Shown: in pieces, positions 1 to 10,097 of the stretch
Position numbering within the stretch: position 1 is the stretch's first letter
How the letters are laid out: the number at the start of each line of letters is the position of its first letter
Source: Gaeumannomyces sp. JS-464
Taxonomy: Eukaryota; Ascomycota; Sordariomycetes; Magnaporthales; Magnaporthaceae
Direction of reading: 5' to 3'
DNA: 64,000 nt
Assembly: GCA_002197995.1 (NCBI GenBank)
Contig: NGZR01000008.1
Span: forward strand, 1,240,001-1,304,000
Position numbers and translations under genes: made by a program
The notes under the pieces: model-generated
Seen by the model: the letters and a program-made list of their open reading frames with translations, nothing else
Database searches by the model: none
Told to the model about the DNA's origin: nothing

Positions 1-59
1 TGGTTCCGCCATCGCTGTAAAATCTTCTAAAGTGTAGCAATACTTTCTGCCCTTTGACA
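1..59 (-). repeat. Fragment of a dispersed repeat cut by the window edge
   Basis: These bases match, inverted and with scattered mismatches, the stretch at about 10713-10775 (shared core around AAGTATTGCTACAC). No coding potential is visible. It is probably part of an LTR-like repeat that continues outside the window. Confidence 0.5.
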
Positions 60-285
60 GATAGCCTCTACGCCCACCGTAGTTGTCATGCTCGGGCGCT
101 TGACGGGATGCTTACATGTGCTCGTGCACGTGCACGGGCCTTCGCCTCCATGTCCCCACGTGATACCGCTTTCACGACAGAAGGTATCGCCTCCACTGTT
201 GTGGCGCGGCGCGCCCTCACGGGCTGGCCGCTCCAGGACCCACCGGTCGCATGGTCACGTGACGGCCCAAGCATTTAGCCCTTGG

Positions 286-921
286 TGTCAGCCTAAAAAT
301 GGATTTGAGGCAAATTCACCACTAGAACACTGGTGGCGTTCATAAGAACCTTTTACAACTTGGGACTGTAGGTTACATCCCAAAGGGCCACGACTTAGTG
401 GCAAAAGGTTAGAACTTAAAGGCTCCGGTGTGGCAAAGGTTTTATTATTGCCACCTAAGAACTGGGACAAAGTTTGGAAACCCTGTACGGATAAGAATGG
501 CAACAGAGACACAAGCAGGGTTATACACTGGTCAGGGTCCTTAAAAGGATCACCGAAGGAGCTACATAAGAAAGGGAGCTTGCCCCAAGAAAAGGAGGTT
601 GAGAGGGCAAGCAACAGAATATCAACTACATTAAGAATCAAATGACAACCAATCTTATGGTGCTAAAAATGTTTGACTGTTGATCCACGTGATTTAGCGC
701 GTGCATCCAGAAGGGGCCTACGCCTCGTGGAGCAGCAGGCTTAGGAACCGTGCGCTTCCACGAGCCTATAAAAGGGGATCTTGCGATCCCCTTCCTGTAA
801 CTAGATTCCTACGCAGACATGCATTAGAACCAGACCCCCAGTTTCCAGATTTATAGATCTTTGTTTCGTTTCTATGGAGATTTCCGAGCCTACAGGAGTA
901 ACACTCCTATTAACACTGACA
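286..921 (+). repeat. Family X solo LTR-like element, split by a family D insertion
   Basis: It begins TGTCAGCCTAAAAA and its 3' end (GGTGCTAAAAA, then CTGACA) matches the copies at 8585-8895 and 17133-17462. The 3' end is divided by the family-D element at 678-915. Outer flanks CTTGG and ATAAC do not match, so its own target duplication is not preserved. Confidence 0.6.
678..915 (+). repeat. Family D solo LTR-like element with TATA box and hairpin
   Basis: 238 bp, TGTTGATCC to TATTAACA, inserted in the 3' end of a family-X element. The flanks are TTGAC and CTGAC, a 5-base duplication with one mismatch. It contains TATAAAAG near 768 followed directly by a 7-bp stem with a 4-base loop (774-791), and a degenerate copy of the palindrome AGATCTATAGATCT. 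The promoter-then-hairpin order resembles the U3/R junction of an LTR. Confidence 0.75.
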
Positions 922-1061
922 ATAACACCTGTGTCCTGGGCCCACCAACGTGGGACCCGCAGACCCCCACTCCTCTATCTGTGATCTAAGGCCCTACTGG
1001 CCGTGACAACTGCCTTTAGTGCGGTTTCAGCGCTTATAATTTAAAGCTCATCGCCTGATGA

Positions 1062-1721
1062 TTATAATGCAAAAAGGTCTTGCTCACTGTAAAACTTTTT
1101 CATATTTCGGTCTGGTAGTTTGTTTTCGAGAGCCTCGTCGCCCGCCGACGCGCTTAATCCTTCGACGGGCGCGACCTGCCTGGACTCGGCGGCCGCGAAC
1201 GAGTCTGTGAGGATGGGCTCGGCCTCGGCCTCCTTATTGCGGTGCTTGCTGTCGCCGTGGTCGTCCGAGTCCGAGTTCTCGGCGGCGGAGGCTCCCTCGG
1301 CCGAGGCCTGCGTGCCGTTGGCCATCTCCACGTCCCCGTCGGCGGTAGGGCCGACCGGGGCCGATTCGAGGCTGAGCCCTTCCGTCACCTCCTCCACCTT
1401 GACATGTCCGTCGGCCTTGCGCCTTTTAACTTCCTTCGCTAAGGTCGCATGTTGGCGAGTTAATTTTTGAAGGTCCTTGGTTTCGGTAAAATGGGAAACG
1501 AGATAGTATTCTAACGCCTCACTTTTCTCTATTGCTTGAAGAGATACATTTGAACAGATTCCTAGTAGCTTAAATGCGTCGCAGAGTTGCTGTTTTGTTA
1601 TAATTGTAACATTTCCATATTCAACATGCTGTTTCATTGTCTTCGAAATAAAGCCTTTAGGATTGGAAAAATCCTGAATTTGGAGAAAAATTCCGGCAAC
1701 TTGCGCGTTTTGATTGGACAT
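1062..1721 (-). CDS. Hypothetical protein, 219 aa, two-part composition
   Basis: An uninterrupted frame runs from an ATG at 1721 to a TAA at 1062. I do not recognise the family. The N-terminal ~95 residues are mixed and mildly helical, encoded by AT-rich DNA. The C-terminal ~120 residues are low-complexity, rich in Glu, Asp, Ala and Ser, and encoded by sharply GC-rich DNA (about 1120-1430). A lysine/arginine cluster (KRRK) sits at the junction and could be a nuclear signal. No signal peptide or membrane segment is seen. The composition break suggests either a disordered acidic tail or a mosaic origin. It lies between two LTR-like repeat blocks. Confidence 0.5.
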   Translation of the reverse strand: MSNQNAQVAGIFLQIQDFSNPKGFISKTMKQHVEYGNVTIITKQQLCDAFKLLGICSNVSLQAIEKSEALEYYLVSHFTETKDLQKLTRQHATLAKEVKRRKADGHVKVEEVTEGLSLESAPVGPTADGDVEMANGTQASAEGASAAENSDSDDHGDSKHRNKEAEAEPILTDSFAAAESRQVAPVEGLSASAGDEALENKLPDRNMKKFYSEQDLFAL

Positions 1722-2010
1722 AATGTGATAGGAGCATCAAAGACATTGCTGAAAGCTTAAAGGAATGGAAACGGCATTTAATAAGGATACAAAAGCAACA
1801 ACCCGGTTTTGGCCATACGCTATTAAGCTTTACTCTACCAGTACCTTGTGGGTCCTCCCGCTAGCGACAGCCAAAAAAGGTACCTGAAGGAGATTGCTAT
1901 AGTTCTTAAAAAAGCCTGGAGCTAAACTCGTCAATTGAGGCGGACAAACATACCCGCCATGACCTGGTTAACCAAAACTGTTTCGCAGATCCTTTTGGAG
2001 CGTGCCCGAG

Positions 2011-2151
2011 TGTTATGGCGTGGCGTGCCCTCTCGTGCAGCCTTGCCACACAAAGGGTACTTAAGCCTCCAATTGAGCCCAAGTCTCGACTTTGGCTTAG
2101 TCGTCCTTTTGGTAGCAAGTGGGTGGAGGCTGCTACTGCCGAACCGTGACA
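2011..2151 (+). repeat. Family B solo LTR-like element (B1), 141 bp
   Basis: Starts TGTTATGGCGTGGCG and ends CCGTGACA, flanked by exact CCGAG duplications at 2006-2010 and 2152-2156. Same family as 18021-18158, 45785-45922, 48387-48527 and 53369-53454. Confidence 0.85.
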
Positions 2152-2175
2152 CCGAGCCTGGTGCCGCAAAGGGAG

Positions 2176-2412
2176 TGTCGGACTTTTTAAGCATCAAAAT
2201 ATTGTTCTGTCTTCCCGTTCTGTCTTTTTGAGTATGCTGGGCAAGCAGCTATTTATCTCCAGATCTGATCTTCTGGTCATAACCCTTTTCTTCTCCCAGT
2301 GATTGCTGCCTAGAAGGATCAGAACAGGAACGGGGTTTGTTGCAAGCCACCCCTGCTCCAGCATTCCTACGACTGGGGAATAATCCTGCGGTTTTTTCTG
2401 GTTGACAACACG
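2176..2412 (-). repeat. Family Y LTR-like element, partial
   Basis: Starts TGTCGGACTTTTT like 7843 and 35104 and shares about 230 bp with the copy at 7843, up to a GTTTTTTCTGG-type end near 2400. No matching target duplication was found. Confidence 0.5.
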
Positions 2413-2417
2413 GGCGG

Positions 2418-2857
2418 TGTCAGCCTAAAAACGGCCTTGAAGCAAATTCTCCACCAGAATGCTCGTAGAGTTTCTACATGTAACACCCCGCAAGATACCT
2501 GGCCAGAAGGCACTGGCAAGACACTGGAAGTAGCCTATCGGAAGGACCCGAAGGAACACAAGGAAAGTCTGGAACCGGACAACACTGGAAGAAAAGCAAG
2601 TTCAATACCGGGTCAAGCCAGTCCCAGACCCAGGCCAGAACACGAAACCGGAGGACAAGAACGCCAAATGCCGCACCCGTGGACAGAGTGTCCGCGGAAC
2701 TCAGAGTCCGTCAGAGATAGCCGTGTACAAAGAGAGCCCGAAGTGGTTTCTTGTCGAGAAGACGAGGGGGAAGACACAGATTTCTGAATGGACCCTACCC
2801 ACTACCTTGAGGCCAGAATCAGAACAAAATTCTTCTTTGGTGCTAAAAAGTCTGACA
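2418..2857 (+). repeat. Family X element carrying family Y interior (chimeric)
   Basis: The first ~40 bases (TGTCAGCCTAAAAA) and last ~30 bases (GGTGCTAAAAAGTCTGACA) are family X. The interior from about 2480 (TGTAACACCCCGCAAGA) matches the Y copies at 54047 and, inverted, at 35104-35498. Either X and Y are lineages that recombined, or one is nested in the other. Flanks GGCGG and CTAGG do not match. Confidence 0.55.
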
Positions 2858-3089
2858 CTAGGGGCCATGCGGCCTGAGGTGGGCGCGATGTCTGTCACAC
2901 GGAGGCTGCCAGGGCTTGGTGTACAGCAAGGGGACAGTAGCTTGATTGAGTGCAGGTAGGTATCGGAGTATAACGATATTGATCCATGGAGTTCCCTTCT
3001 CCTTCGTACTGTCACAGGGACGCCCTCCTTTTATACCCTTCTGCAGGCTCCTGGCCACCCTGTCATGACCGTCATGTTGCTTGCGTGAT

Positions 3090-3236
3090 TGTGAGGAGTT
3101 GGCCCGTGCGCCGGTGCCCTACTTCACCCACGAGAGCGTCACCCACCGGATTGTCACCTCTCTCTAAGAACACAGACAATACAGAGCTGTTTCCCTCTTC
3201 TGCAGGCGGCCTTGCGGCCGCCCAACACCTCCAACA
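3090..3236 (+). repeat. Family C solo LTR-like element (C1), 147 bp
   Basis: Starts TGTGAGGAGTTGG and ends CCTCCAACA, flanked by exact GTGAT duplications (3085-3089 and 3237-3241). Same length as C2 (28706-28852) and C3 (11760-11906). Confidence 0.85.
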
Positions 3237-3424
3237 GTGATTGATGAGGCTATTTACAGTTTACCGCCACCTATTGCACCTTTCCTCGGGGATCCACCGG
3301 CTCTGAACCTACCCCGTCCGGGCGGGGCCCCAATTGTGCAACAGAGTTACCATGACGCTTGACAGAGGCGATCACGGCTGTTGATCACTAGTGAAGCAAT
3401 CGCCTGCATGGAATAAGCGCCATT

Positions 3425-3652
3425 GTTGGAACAGGGCTACCAATCGGGCCAACGGCCCGGGAATGGTACCCGCGGACGTATGGACCCTGCACGGGCCACA
3501 GGCCCCTCTATTTATTCCCGGCAATCTGCCATGGATCCCCTCAGCAGATTCTGGCTCATTTACCATCTCTTGAGGCCTTGAAAGATTATTAGCTTTCTTG
3601 GCCTACTACAAATCCTTCCAAGCCGACAGTAGTCCCGTTGTTACACCTACCA
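3425..3652 (+). repeat. Family F LTR-like repeat
   Basis: Matches 47900-48118 over much of its length (shared CTACCAATCGGGCCAACG, CTCAGCAGATTCTGGCTC and GAAAGATTATTAGCTTTC), with a CTATTTATT box in the middle. The ends are not certain and no target duplication was found. Confidence 0.5.
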
Positions 3653-4237
3653 CGGACAGGTAAGAACGATATATTGAATTAAAGACATGGCAGGCACGTC
3701 AAGGCAAGGAGGAAGTTCACGAATAGGCTGTAGCAAAGAGAAAGCCCATAGATAATTAGGCCCTGACAGATGCCCGGTATTTGTCAACCCAAGTTATGTG
3801 TTAAATGACCAAAACCACTTCCGTAGACATACAATACTCGTGAAGTACACTAGGTCAGGGGCGGAGCCCTGGGTGTCACACTAAGCAACGTAGGTGTCAA
3901 CCAGAAAAACTCGCGATGGTACCTGTAAGTCAAAGCACCCCCTGTCCGGCCACCCCCCCGGCCCGGCCACGCCACCAGCCCACATCATGAGATCCTACTG
4001 CTGAAAGGGTGCCTTGCACCCTTGCAGTGCCACTACAAGTACCGGTACGCAGGACTGACAGGGGTAGGAAGGCTGCTGGCTATATAAAGGCCCGCCATCG
4101 TCCTGGCAGACAGTTAGCTAGTTTGGTGGATAAGAATGTAATCTCCTTGATACATGCTCAACTCTTTTATCACAGGGTAAGTTCGGTTTGTGCACCCAAC
4201 CTTAGCTACATACATTTATTATTTTCGCAGATGTCGA
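3653..4237. other. Non-coding stretch with a TATA-bearing LTR-like segment
   Basis: No supported gene. About 3872-4194 starts TGTCACAC, ends TTATCACA and has TATATAAAGG at about 4081, so it may be another LTR-like unit. A boundary at 3925 (TA, then AGTCAAAGCACCCCCTG) recurs at 10979 and resembles a Fot1-type transposon end. Confidence 0.3.
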
Positions 4238-4310
4238 AAACCGCGTTTAATATGGGATTTTGAAGCGTGGCACTCGGTGGTTTGTGGCACTCGGTGGTGA
4301 ACCACGTTAC
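4238..4310 (+). repeat. One terminus of a pogo-type foldback MITE
   Basis: Matches the right end of the foldback element at 32304-32705: a TTTAATATGGGATTTT stretch, then a doubled CACTCGGTGGT motif and AACCACGT followed by TA. The other end was not found nearby. Confidence 0.5.
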
Positions 4311-4428
4311 TGCTTGTGTGGATTTTGGTGCATGCCACACGCAGATTTACATAACCAGGCATTTCAGCCTTATTGTTATAGCACGGCACCACTCGTGGTG
4401 GTTGATAGAGTTGATAGCTGTAACACCC

Positions 4429-4750
4429 CACGAGGCGGACGCCTCGCAGGCAGGTATCATGGATATCATCAGCTACCAGAAGATCGATGATGATTACTTT
4501 GGCAAGATTGATGATGGTTACTTTGGCAAGATCGATGATGGCTATTTTGGCATGACCACCAAAGGGTGTATATAGAGGGAGCGAGCCTACAGGATTCCTG
4601 CTGGGAAATTCCTGGAAGGCAAGCTACCGTTTCTGTCTTCTGTTTTCTGTATTTCCCTACCAAACACCTGGAAGACCAATCCTGACTGCTGAGTGTCCTG
4701 AACCTCTGAGATCTCCCTGCGAGAACCCTTCCAGTGCACAGCACGTCACA
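4429..4750 (+). repeat. Family Z LTR-like element with internal 24-bp minisatellite
   Basis: Starts TGTAACACCCC and ends GCACGTCACA. The 3' half (CTGAACCTCTGAGATCTCC and following) matches 52999-53316. It has a TATATAG box near 4568. No target duplication (ATAGC and ATTGT). Confidence 0.55.
4480..4551 (+). repeat. Three 24-bp tandem repeats
   Basis: Three units of AAGATYGATGATGRYTAYTT plus TGGC lie at 4480-4503, 4504-4527 and 4528-4551. Each would read as the octapeptide KIDD(D/G)YFG. They lie inside the family-Z element and have no counterpart in its relative at 52999. Confidence 0.8.
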
Positions 4751-5390
4751 ATTGTTGATTGGCTGGAGACTAGATAAGGAAGGAAGACAGGATAAAGGTG
4801 CGGCCTTCGGCCACGCCCTTTCCTTCAACCTTTCTTCTCCTCTCCAGCTTAATCACACAAGTTCTGGAGAGTTGAGGGCGCAAATGCCATGTCGTGACAC
4901 TTATGGGGAGGCTGCGTACGATAAAAGCGTTGCTGTGTTAATGCCTTAATATAATAACCCCATATTTTCGTAGTTGTATAACACTGTTTGTTATCATTGA
5001 ACTAAGCTGAAATTTGCTAAACGAGGAGGAGTGTTTTATTATTAGGGAGTAACGTTATTTAGCAAAAGGTACTAGTAAAAGCAAGCGCAGCGAACGCGCA
5101 ACAGGTCCTCGATTTCTAAAAAGCCAATTTAGCTTAAAGGAGCATGTGATCAGGTTGGAGTCACAACAGAAAAGATAGAATATGCTTTACTAACCACCGC
5201 AAAGTGGGTCGGGATTATACCAGCTTATTTAAATGCCAAATTTGAACGTTCACTTTTATGCGCGACATTACATTTTGAGTAAGCTATTGCCGAAGTGCTA
5301 CTAGTATTTAAAGGCTGGAAACATTGCCACTTGAAAGGGCATGCGACCTTTTAATTATACGTTATTATTAACCGCAAAAGTCGCGTTAAG

Positions 5391-6498
5391 ATGAAGATTC
5401 GCCCGGATACAAAAATATTCCTTGATTCCGGAGATCCACCGCAGATCGCCCCGTTGCGTGTGGCCAAGAACGGCTCTTCCACACCAAGTCCAGGTACTAG
5501 GATTTTCGCAGGGCCCATGCCAAAGCTCTCCTCGAAGTTAAGGTGGCCTCAAATGCGGGAAGGTACCCCGTGGGATACATATGCAAAACATATAAAACGC
5601 CCAAATATTAACAGGGGAAGCACTTTAATAGTAGCAGCGGAAAGGAGAACATGTGACACGGTGCAAATACGAATTTGTACAAATGGTATTGGTACATTTG
5701 AAAAGAAGTGCGAAAGAATTCCCAAAGAGTTATTCGTTACTGTTATAGACATATATCGGAACAATGATCATACTTTTATAATCGAAAAACCCGAATATTA
5801 TACGATAAATTCTATACTTGCCTGCCCTACAAACCCCGACTTGGAGGTTGTGGCATACATTTTAAACAAGGTAAGGAAGTTTTTTAAATGTACTGCACGA
5901 TAGCTAACTCGGTGTAGGTGGCAACGATGGTGGAGACATTACAGAAGCGACAATTTGAGTTCACGGCCATCAACGTTGATAATATAATATTAACCGGGAA
6001 TTGCCTGCTAAAGTTTTGTGAGCTTGCTACCTTTTTCTGTCCTGTCGTGTGGGGGCAAAGCTGTTAACGCTCTGGAAAGCCAGTCCAATATACTGTGTAA
6101 ACCGGGATGGAAATCCGGAATGGGAATTAACATCGTTGGCTGCCTTCAAAAATCTTTGTATAAAGCTTTTAAACCAAGTGAACCCCAACGATGAACGTAA
6201 ATTGCTTCAAATTCAGCTGGTCGAGAATACACGTTCACTCGAGTTACTAATTATGTTGCTTAAGGTAAGTGCTGCTTAGATACTATAAAGAAACCCGCTA
6301 ATAAATGCATAGAATGAGCAAATAATTTACAGCGCATTCAATAAATCATCCCACGAGTTAGCTTTATTGAGGGCAAGAACTGAGAAACTACAGGTTCAGA
6401 AACTGCACAGACTTTATAGTCACATCCGGTTCACAGTTTTACCAGACTCTAAGTTTGATCAGAAAAATTTTGTCATCGAGGATGAAGAATGCCTTTAA
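5391..6498 (+). CDS. Pseudokinase-like hypothetical protein, four exons, 316 aa
   Basis: Exons 5391-5870, 5918-6017, 6080-6264 and 6313-6498 join in phase and end at TAA. The introns are 47, 62 and 48 bases with GT/AG ends, and CTAAC or CTAAT sits before the first and third acceptors. Frame is conserved across all four exons, which argues for a real gene. The pattern suggests a degenerate protein-kinase fold: a VQIRI segment (residues 91-95) where a kinase has the VAIK lysine, then a FTAINVDNIIL segment (about 175-185) where a kinase has the HRDxKPENIL catalytic loop. The lysine, catalytic Asp and a DFG motif all appear to be missing. The kinase link is an inference from pattern only. The gene lies in moderately AT-rich DNA. 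Confidence 0.6.
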
Positions 6499-6901
6499 TA
6501 AACTGTCGAAAATGCTAATAATCGTGGATAACTTCAAACAGATGCTTAAGGAAATATAATCTCTCCAAAGGACCACGGTATTTCGGCGACATTATATACG
6601 CCGGTTTTTGGCCGTTTCAAAAGATTCAAGCTGGTGGTAGCATGGCACCTTCGGCGTTGGGCTTCAAGGACTTTAAGCATTAATTAAAGGCTTGTCTTTA
6701 ACCGCGTCATCGTGGATGCAAGGGGCCATTAAGCATTAAATTTGGGATTATAAATTTCCTGCGTATTTACGGTGGAGACAGCAGCTCGGTAGATTACAAA
6801 GTATGTTTGTAGGGCAATTTAAAGCAAGCGTTGTGTATAAACGTGGGCAAAATACAAAGATATAGGCTTCATGCCTTTTTTAACACAAATACACGACTAT
6901 G
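6499..6901. other. AT-rich intergenic stretch
   Basis: No gene, repeat match or structured element seen. Confidence 0.3.
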
Positions 6902-7520
6902 TGTTACAATCAGGGGTTCTGCTCCTAAGGTAGGGCGCCTCAGGGGTGGTCTGGGCAGTAACTTCGGTGCTTGCTTCAGTGGACTGGGGTGCTGTTATGG
7001 CGTGGCGTGAGTCGGGCTGACTCAGCCATGCACGTGCCACATTGACTGGCGTTCAGGCGCGGGCACGAGCACGCCTACTTTGTAGATTCCCTCGTTTTCT
7101 CTCCATCTTCAAATCTAAGGTCTATTTGGTAGATTACATGCGACCATTGTGCCGGTCCATGACAGGTGCTAGAAGATAACGATCTGATTGCTTGCTCTAG
7201 TGTCATGACCTAGAGATGTCAGGGGCAGGACCCGCTTAGATAAGCGTGTGGAGCGCACGCTTCTCCTCCGGAGCGTCCCCTTAAGGGGCCGCCCCAACTG
7301 GGAATCTGGCTCCTCCACACTTGGAGGGCAAGATTCAGCAACGTCAATACCGAGACCTGACTGCTGGCCACTTGCTGCTGTCTCTTGCGCCTTGGATGCT
7401 GTGAACCCAGTCCCTCCTGGTAGAGGAACCCCAAGTCACGACATCTAGGGGATACCTAGAAGCTAACTTAGGTTGACTGATGCCGAAGCCTCCGTCAAGA
7501 ACTATCTACAACTAAAGGAA
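6902..7520 (+). repeat. Family W repeat, copy 1, interrupted by a family B element
   Basis: Starts TGTTACAATCAGGGGTTCTG and matches 16391-16600 on both sides of the insertion at 6993-7164, with further shared sequence to about 7520 (CTAACTTAGGTTGACTGATG). A short third fragment starts near 29544. The true 3' end is unclear. Confidence 0.6.
6993..7164 (+). repeat. Family B element (B6), 172 bp, with empty-site evidence
   Basis: Starts TGTTATGGCGTGGCGTGAG and ends GTCCATGACA, flanked by exact GGTGC at 6988-6992 and 7165-7169. The related W copy near 16490 has an uninterrupted GGGTGCTAGAAGG at the same point, so it serves as an empty site. The 3' part is also found at 61633-61718. Confidence 0.9.
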
Positions 7521-7842
7521 ATCCTCCTTTATATACCTGTGTCCTTGTGCTGCCATAGATGCAATCGATGAAGCTCGTCCAGGTGCGCGAACCGGGCTCT
7601 TTTCGCTGCAAATGACGGGCCTTCCGGGCCTCCGCGAGGCCTAAAACAAGGCCGTTGCCGGTGCGGCCCTCCTGGAGGCCCCCTTAGTCGACGTTGTAGG
7701 TGCGTTCAGGCTTGATCGTGGCCACCTCGGAGATCTGAAAGTGTTGCACGGTAGAGAGTGGGGGTTTAGAATAGGGAGGAGCGGATTGTATTGCGGTCTA
7801 ACTCCTAAGTTCTACACCTAAGGGAGTGCAAGCAAGGGAAGG
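7521..7842. other. GC-rich non-coding stretch
   Basis: Probably the remainder of the W repeat. No gene seen. Confidence 0.3.
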
Positions 7843-8198
7843 TGTCGGACTTTTTGAGCATCAAAAGATTGTTATGTCTTCTCTTTCTGCCGCTTTGAGT
7901 ATGCTGGGCAAGCAGCTATTTATCTCCAGATCTGATCTTCTAGCCATAACCCTTTTCTTCTCGCAGTGATTGCTGCCTAGAAGGATCAAAACAGGAACGG
8001 AGTTTGTTGCAAGCCACCCCTGCTCTAGCATTCCTACGACTGGGGAATAATCCTGCGGGTTTTTCTGGTTGTGGGTGTGTGCCGTATGTGGAGAAGGTTC
8101 ATTCCATTCGTTACAGGTCCAATAGGGGGTGCTTTGACTTAGGTTATTTCCAGTGTTTCGCCACTGCCTTCTGGCCAGCCATCTTGCGGGGTGTTACA
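7843..8198 (-). repeat. Family Y LTR-like element
   Basis: Starts TGTCGGACTTTTTGAGCATC and ends CGGGGTGTTACA. The first half matches 2176-2400 and the last ~60 bases match 35104-35498. Flanks GAAGG and GACGC do not match. Confidence 0.55.
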
Positions 8199-8584
8199 GA
8201 CGCATTTTTCGCGTGTGGTCACCGCGTCCGCGCCTGTGGAGCCTAACTGGAGGCTACCTTACCTCACAGTTTAACAGAGGGAGGACTTGTAGAGAAAAGG
8301 AAAACTACGTAGCCGCCGGAAGAATGGCGCTGTCCAATGCGCGGGCGGCTTGGAGCTAACCTGGCAAACACTTGGTAAATCCGTTTTCTAAAGCTCCGTT
8401 GTGTTAAAGATCATATAATTTTCGCAGGCGATTCAAAGTGCTGTGGTAAGAACAGGGATAAGACAGTCTGGCAGTCCCCCAAACCAACGTGCGCATTTCG
8501 AGCTACGGGGTTGCCAAGTTCCTTATGCTCAGCCCAGGAGAGTTATCGCTCAGCACCCGCAAAAACCTAGACAATGATCATGCA

Positions 8585-8895
8585 TGTCAGCCTAAAAATG
8601 TATTGGAGGTTACATCCCAAAGGACCACGCCCCAGTGGCAAAATGTTAAGCTCCAGTATGGCAAAGGCTTTGTTATTGCCACTGGGACAGAGTTTGGAAA
8701 CCCTGTACGGATAAGAATAGCAACAGAGACACAAGCAGGGTTATACACTGGTCAGAGTCGTTGAAAGGATCACCAGAGGAGCTACATAAGAAAGGGAGCT
8801 TGCCCCAAGCAAGACAACGAACGAAGGGACAGAACCTCAGCAATATCAAGAACCACATCACTACCAATCCTTCTTTGGTGCTAAAAAGTCTGACA
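8585..8895 (+). repeat. Family X solo LTR-like element (X2), 311 bp
   Basis: Starts TGTCAGCCTAAAAA and ends AAAAAGTCTGACA, flanked by exact ATGCA at 8580-8584 and 8896-8900. Confidence 0.88.
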
Positions 8896-10020
8896 ATGCA
8901 CGATTGTGTGGACCTGAATAAAGCAAAGTCGGAATCAACCTTTGAGAACACTCCCACTCCATGGCCAAAAATGTGAACATGGGCGCCCCACCAGCCGCAA
9001 GAATAATTTTCGCCTTGTTATACAATGTGGCTAGCATCCGCTCCGATCAGGACGTTCAAACCTGGGATGAATTTGGGCTAGTTTAATATCATTTTGACAT
9101 TCTCTTGGCAGATCAGGAGGCTCTGCATGCCGCGACAAGTAATACGGATTTTTAGATACACCCCGAGTTGTAGAGGCAAGGGTTGTCGGGTTGTTCCCAC
9201 CCTGGTTTCTAGTTTACACGCCCCTGTGTTGAGTATTGCACGAATTTGCTCCCGTTGGATTCGCGTGTCTTTATACTAGCACTGGTGGTAGTGAAGCGGG
9301 TGATGTAACACCATATGAAGTTGAATTAAAACTAATTGTAAGTCGAGTTAGGAGCTGCATGTCCCGTTGGAAATTTATTGAGGTGGTGCAAGAAGTTCAA
9401 GTTATGTGGCTGCAAATTCTCTCAGTCATAAAATGGCTGAAGCGCCACTTTTAGCGATTCATAGCTTCTGCCCGCGTCTGCCCAAATCTGCACCAGAAGT
9501 TTGTTCTATTGTGGCGAATAATGGCTTTTAAGAAACATGCAGGTGGCTTTCTAGGCACCACGGATAGGTATTTCAGTCTCCCTACATGCATTCACTTCCT
9601 TCATCTCCACCTGTCTCCACACGCCCACCCCCCTTAAAAAACCCAAAAAAACCCAGTCTTTATTGTCCACTTGGCTTCACTCCCCTTTTGCCTTCACCCC
9701 CCTCCTTATAACCTCCCATCGACATACAGGAAATGAGGCCAACGGGAGGAGGCCGAAAAGCTAGGTAGAGGTGTTATCCTGTCCAGCATATTAAAGTTAA
9801 GCCGTTACCGTTTGGCAAAGGGAAGCCCTTTCCACCTGATTACACCAAAAGGACGAATGAGAACAAATCCCTAACTTGTTCCAATTCGGAGAGCTAAATG
9901 GCCATAGTGCTGCACTACAACGCCATGCTTTAACAAATCCGACTGTTAAACATTTAAAAGCGGATAATTAAGGGACTCGTGGGGTCTGAATTAACATATT
10001 CAATACTCCTCCCACCACAC
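8896..10020. other. Intergenic stretch without a supported gene
   Basis: It contains short open frames only. The pyrimidine-rich, G-poor stretch at about 9590-9720 is low complexity. No repeat family in this window matches it. Confidence 0.3.
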
Positions 10021-10027
10021 TATATAA
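10021..10027 (+). promoter_or_regulatory. TATA box of the tandem-chromodomain gene
   Basis: TATATAA lies 71 bases upstream of the ATG at 10098, with a second TATAAAT at 10034. This spacing suits a fungal core promoter and supports the chosen start. Confidence 0.5.
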
Positions 10028-10097
10028 CGCTTCTATAAATATTGGCCTAGTCCTCCCCTTGAAAATCCCACCTATAAACTCCCTGAGCGTTATCACC

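Larger units (their letters stand above)
197..1008 (+). repeat. Outer LTR-like repeat (family B, long form) interrupted by nested insertions
   Basis: The left part starts TGTTGTGGCGCGGCG and the right part (about 926-1008) matches the interior of the long family-B element at 11056-11692, ending CCGTGACA. Between them lies a family-X element that is itself split by a family-D element. Flanks do not give a clean 5-base duplication, so the outer limits are approximate. Confidence 0.4.
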
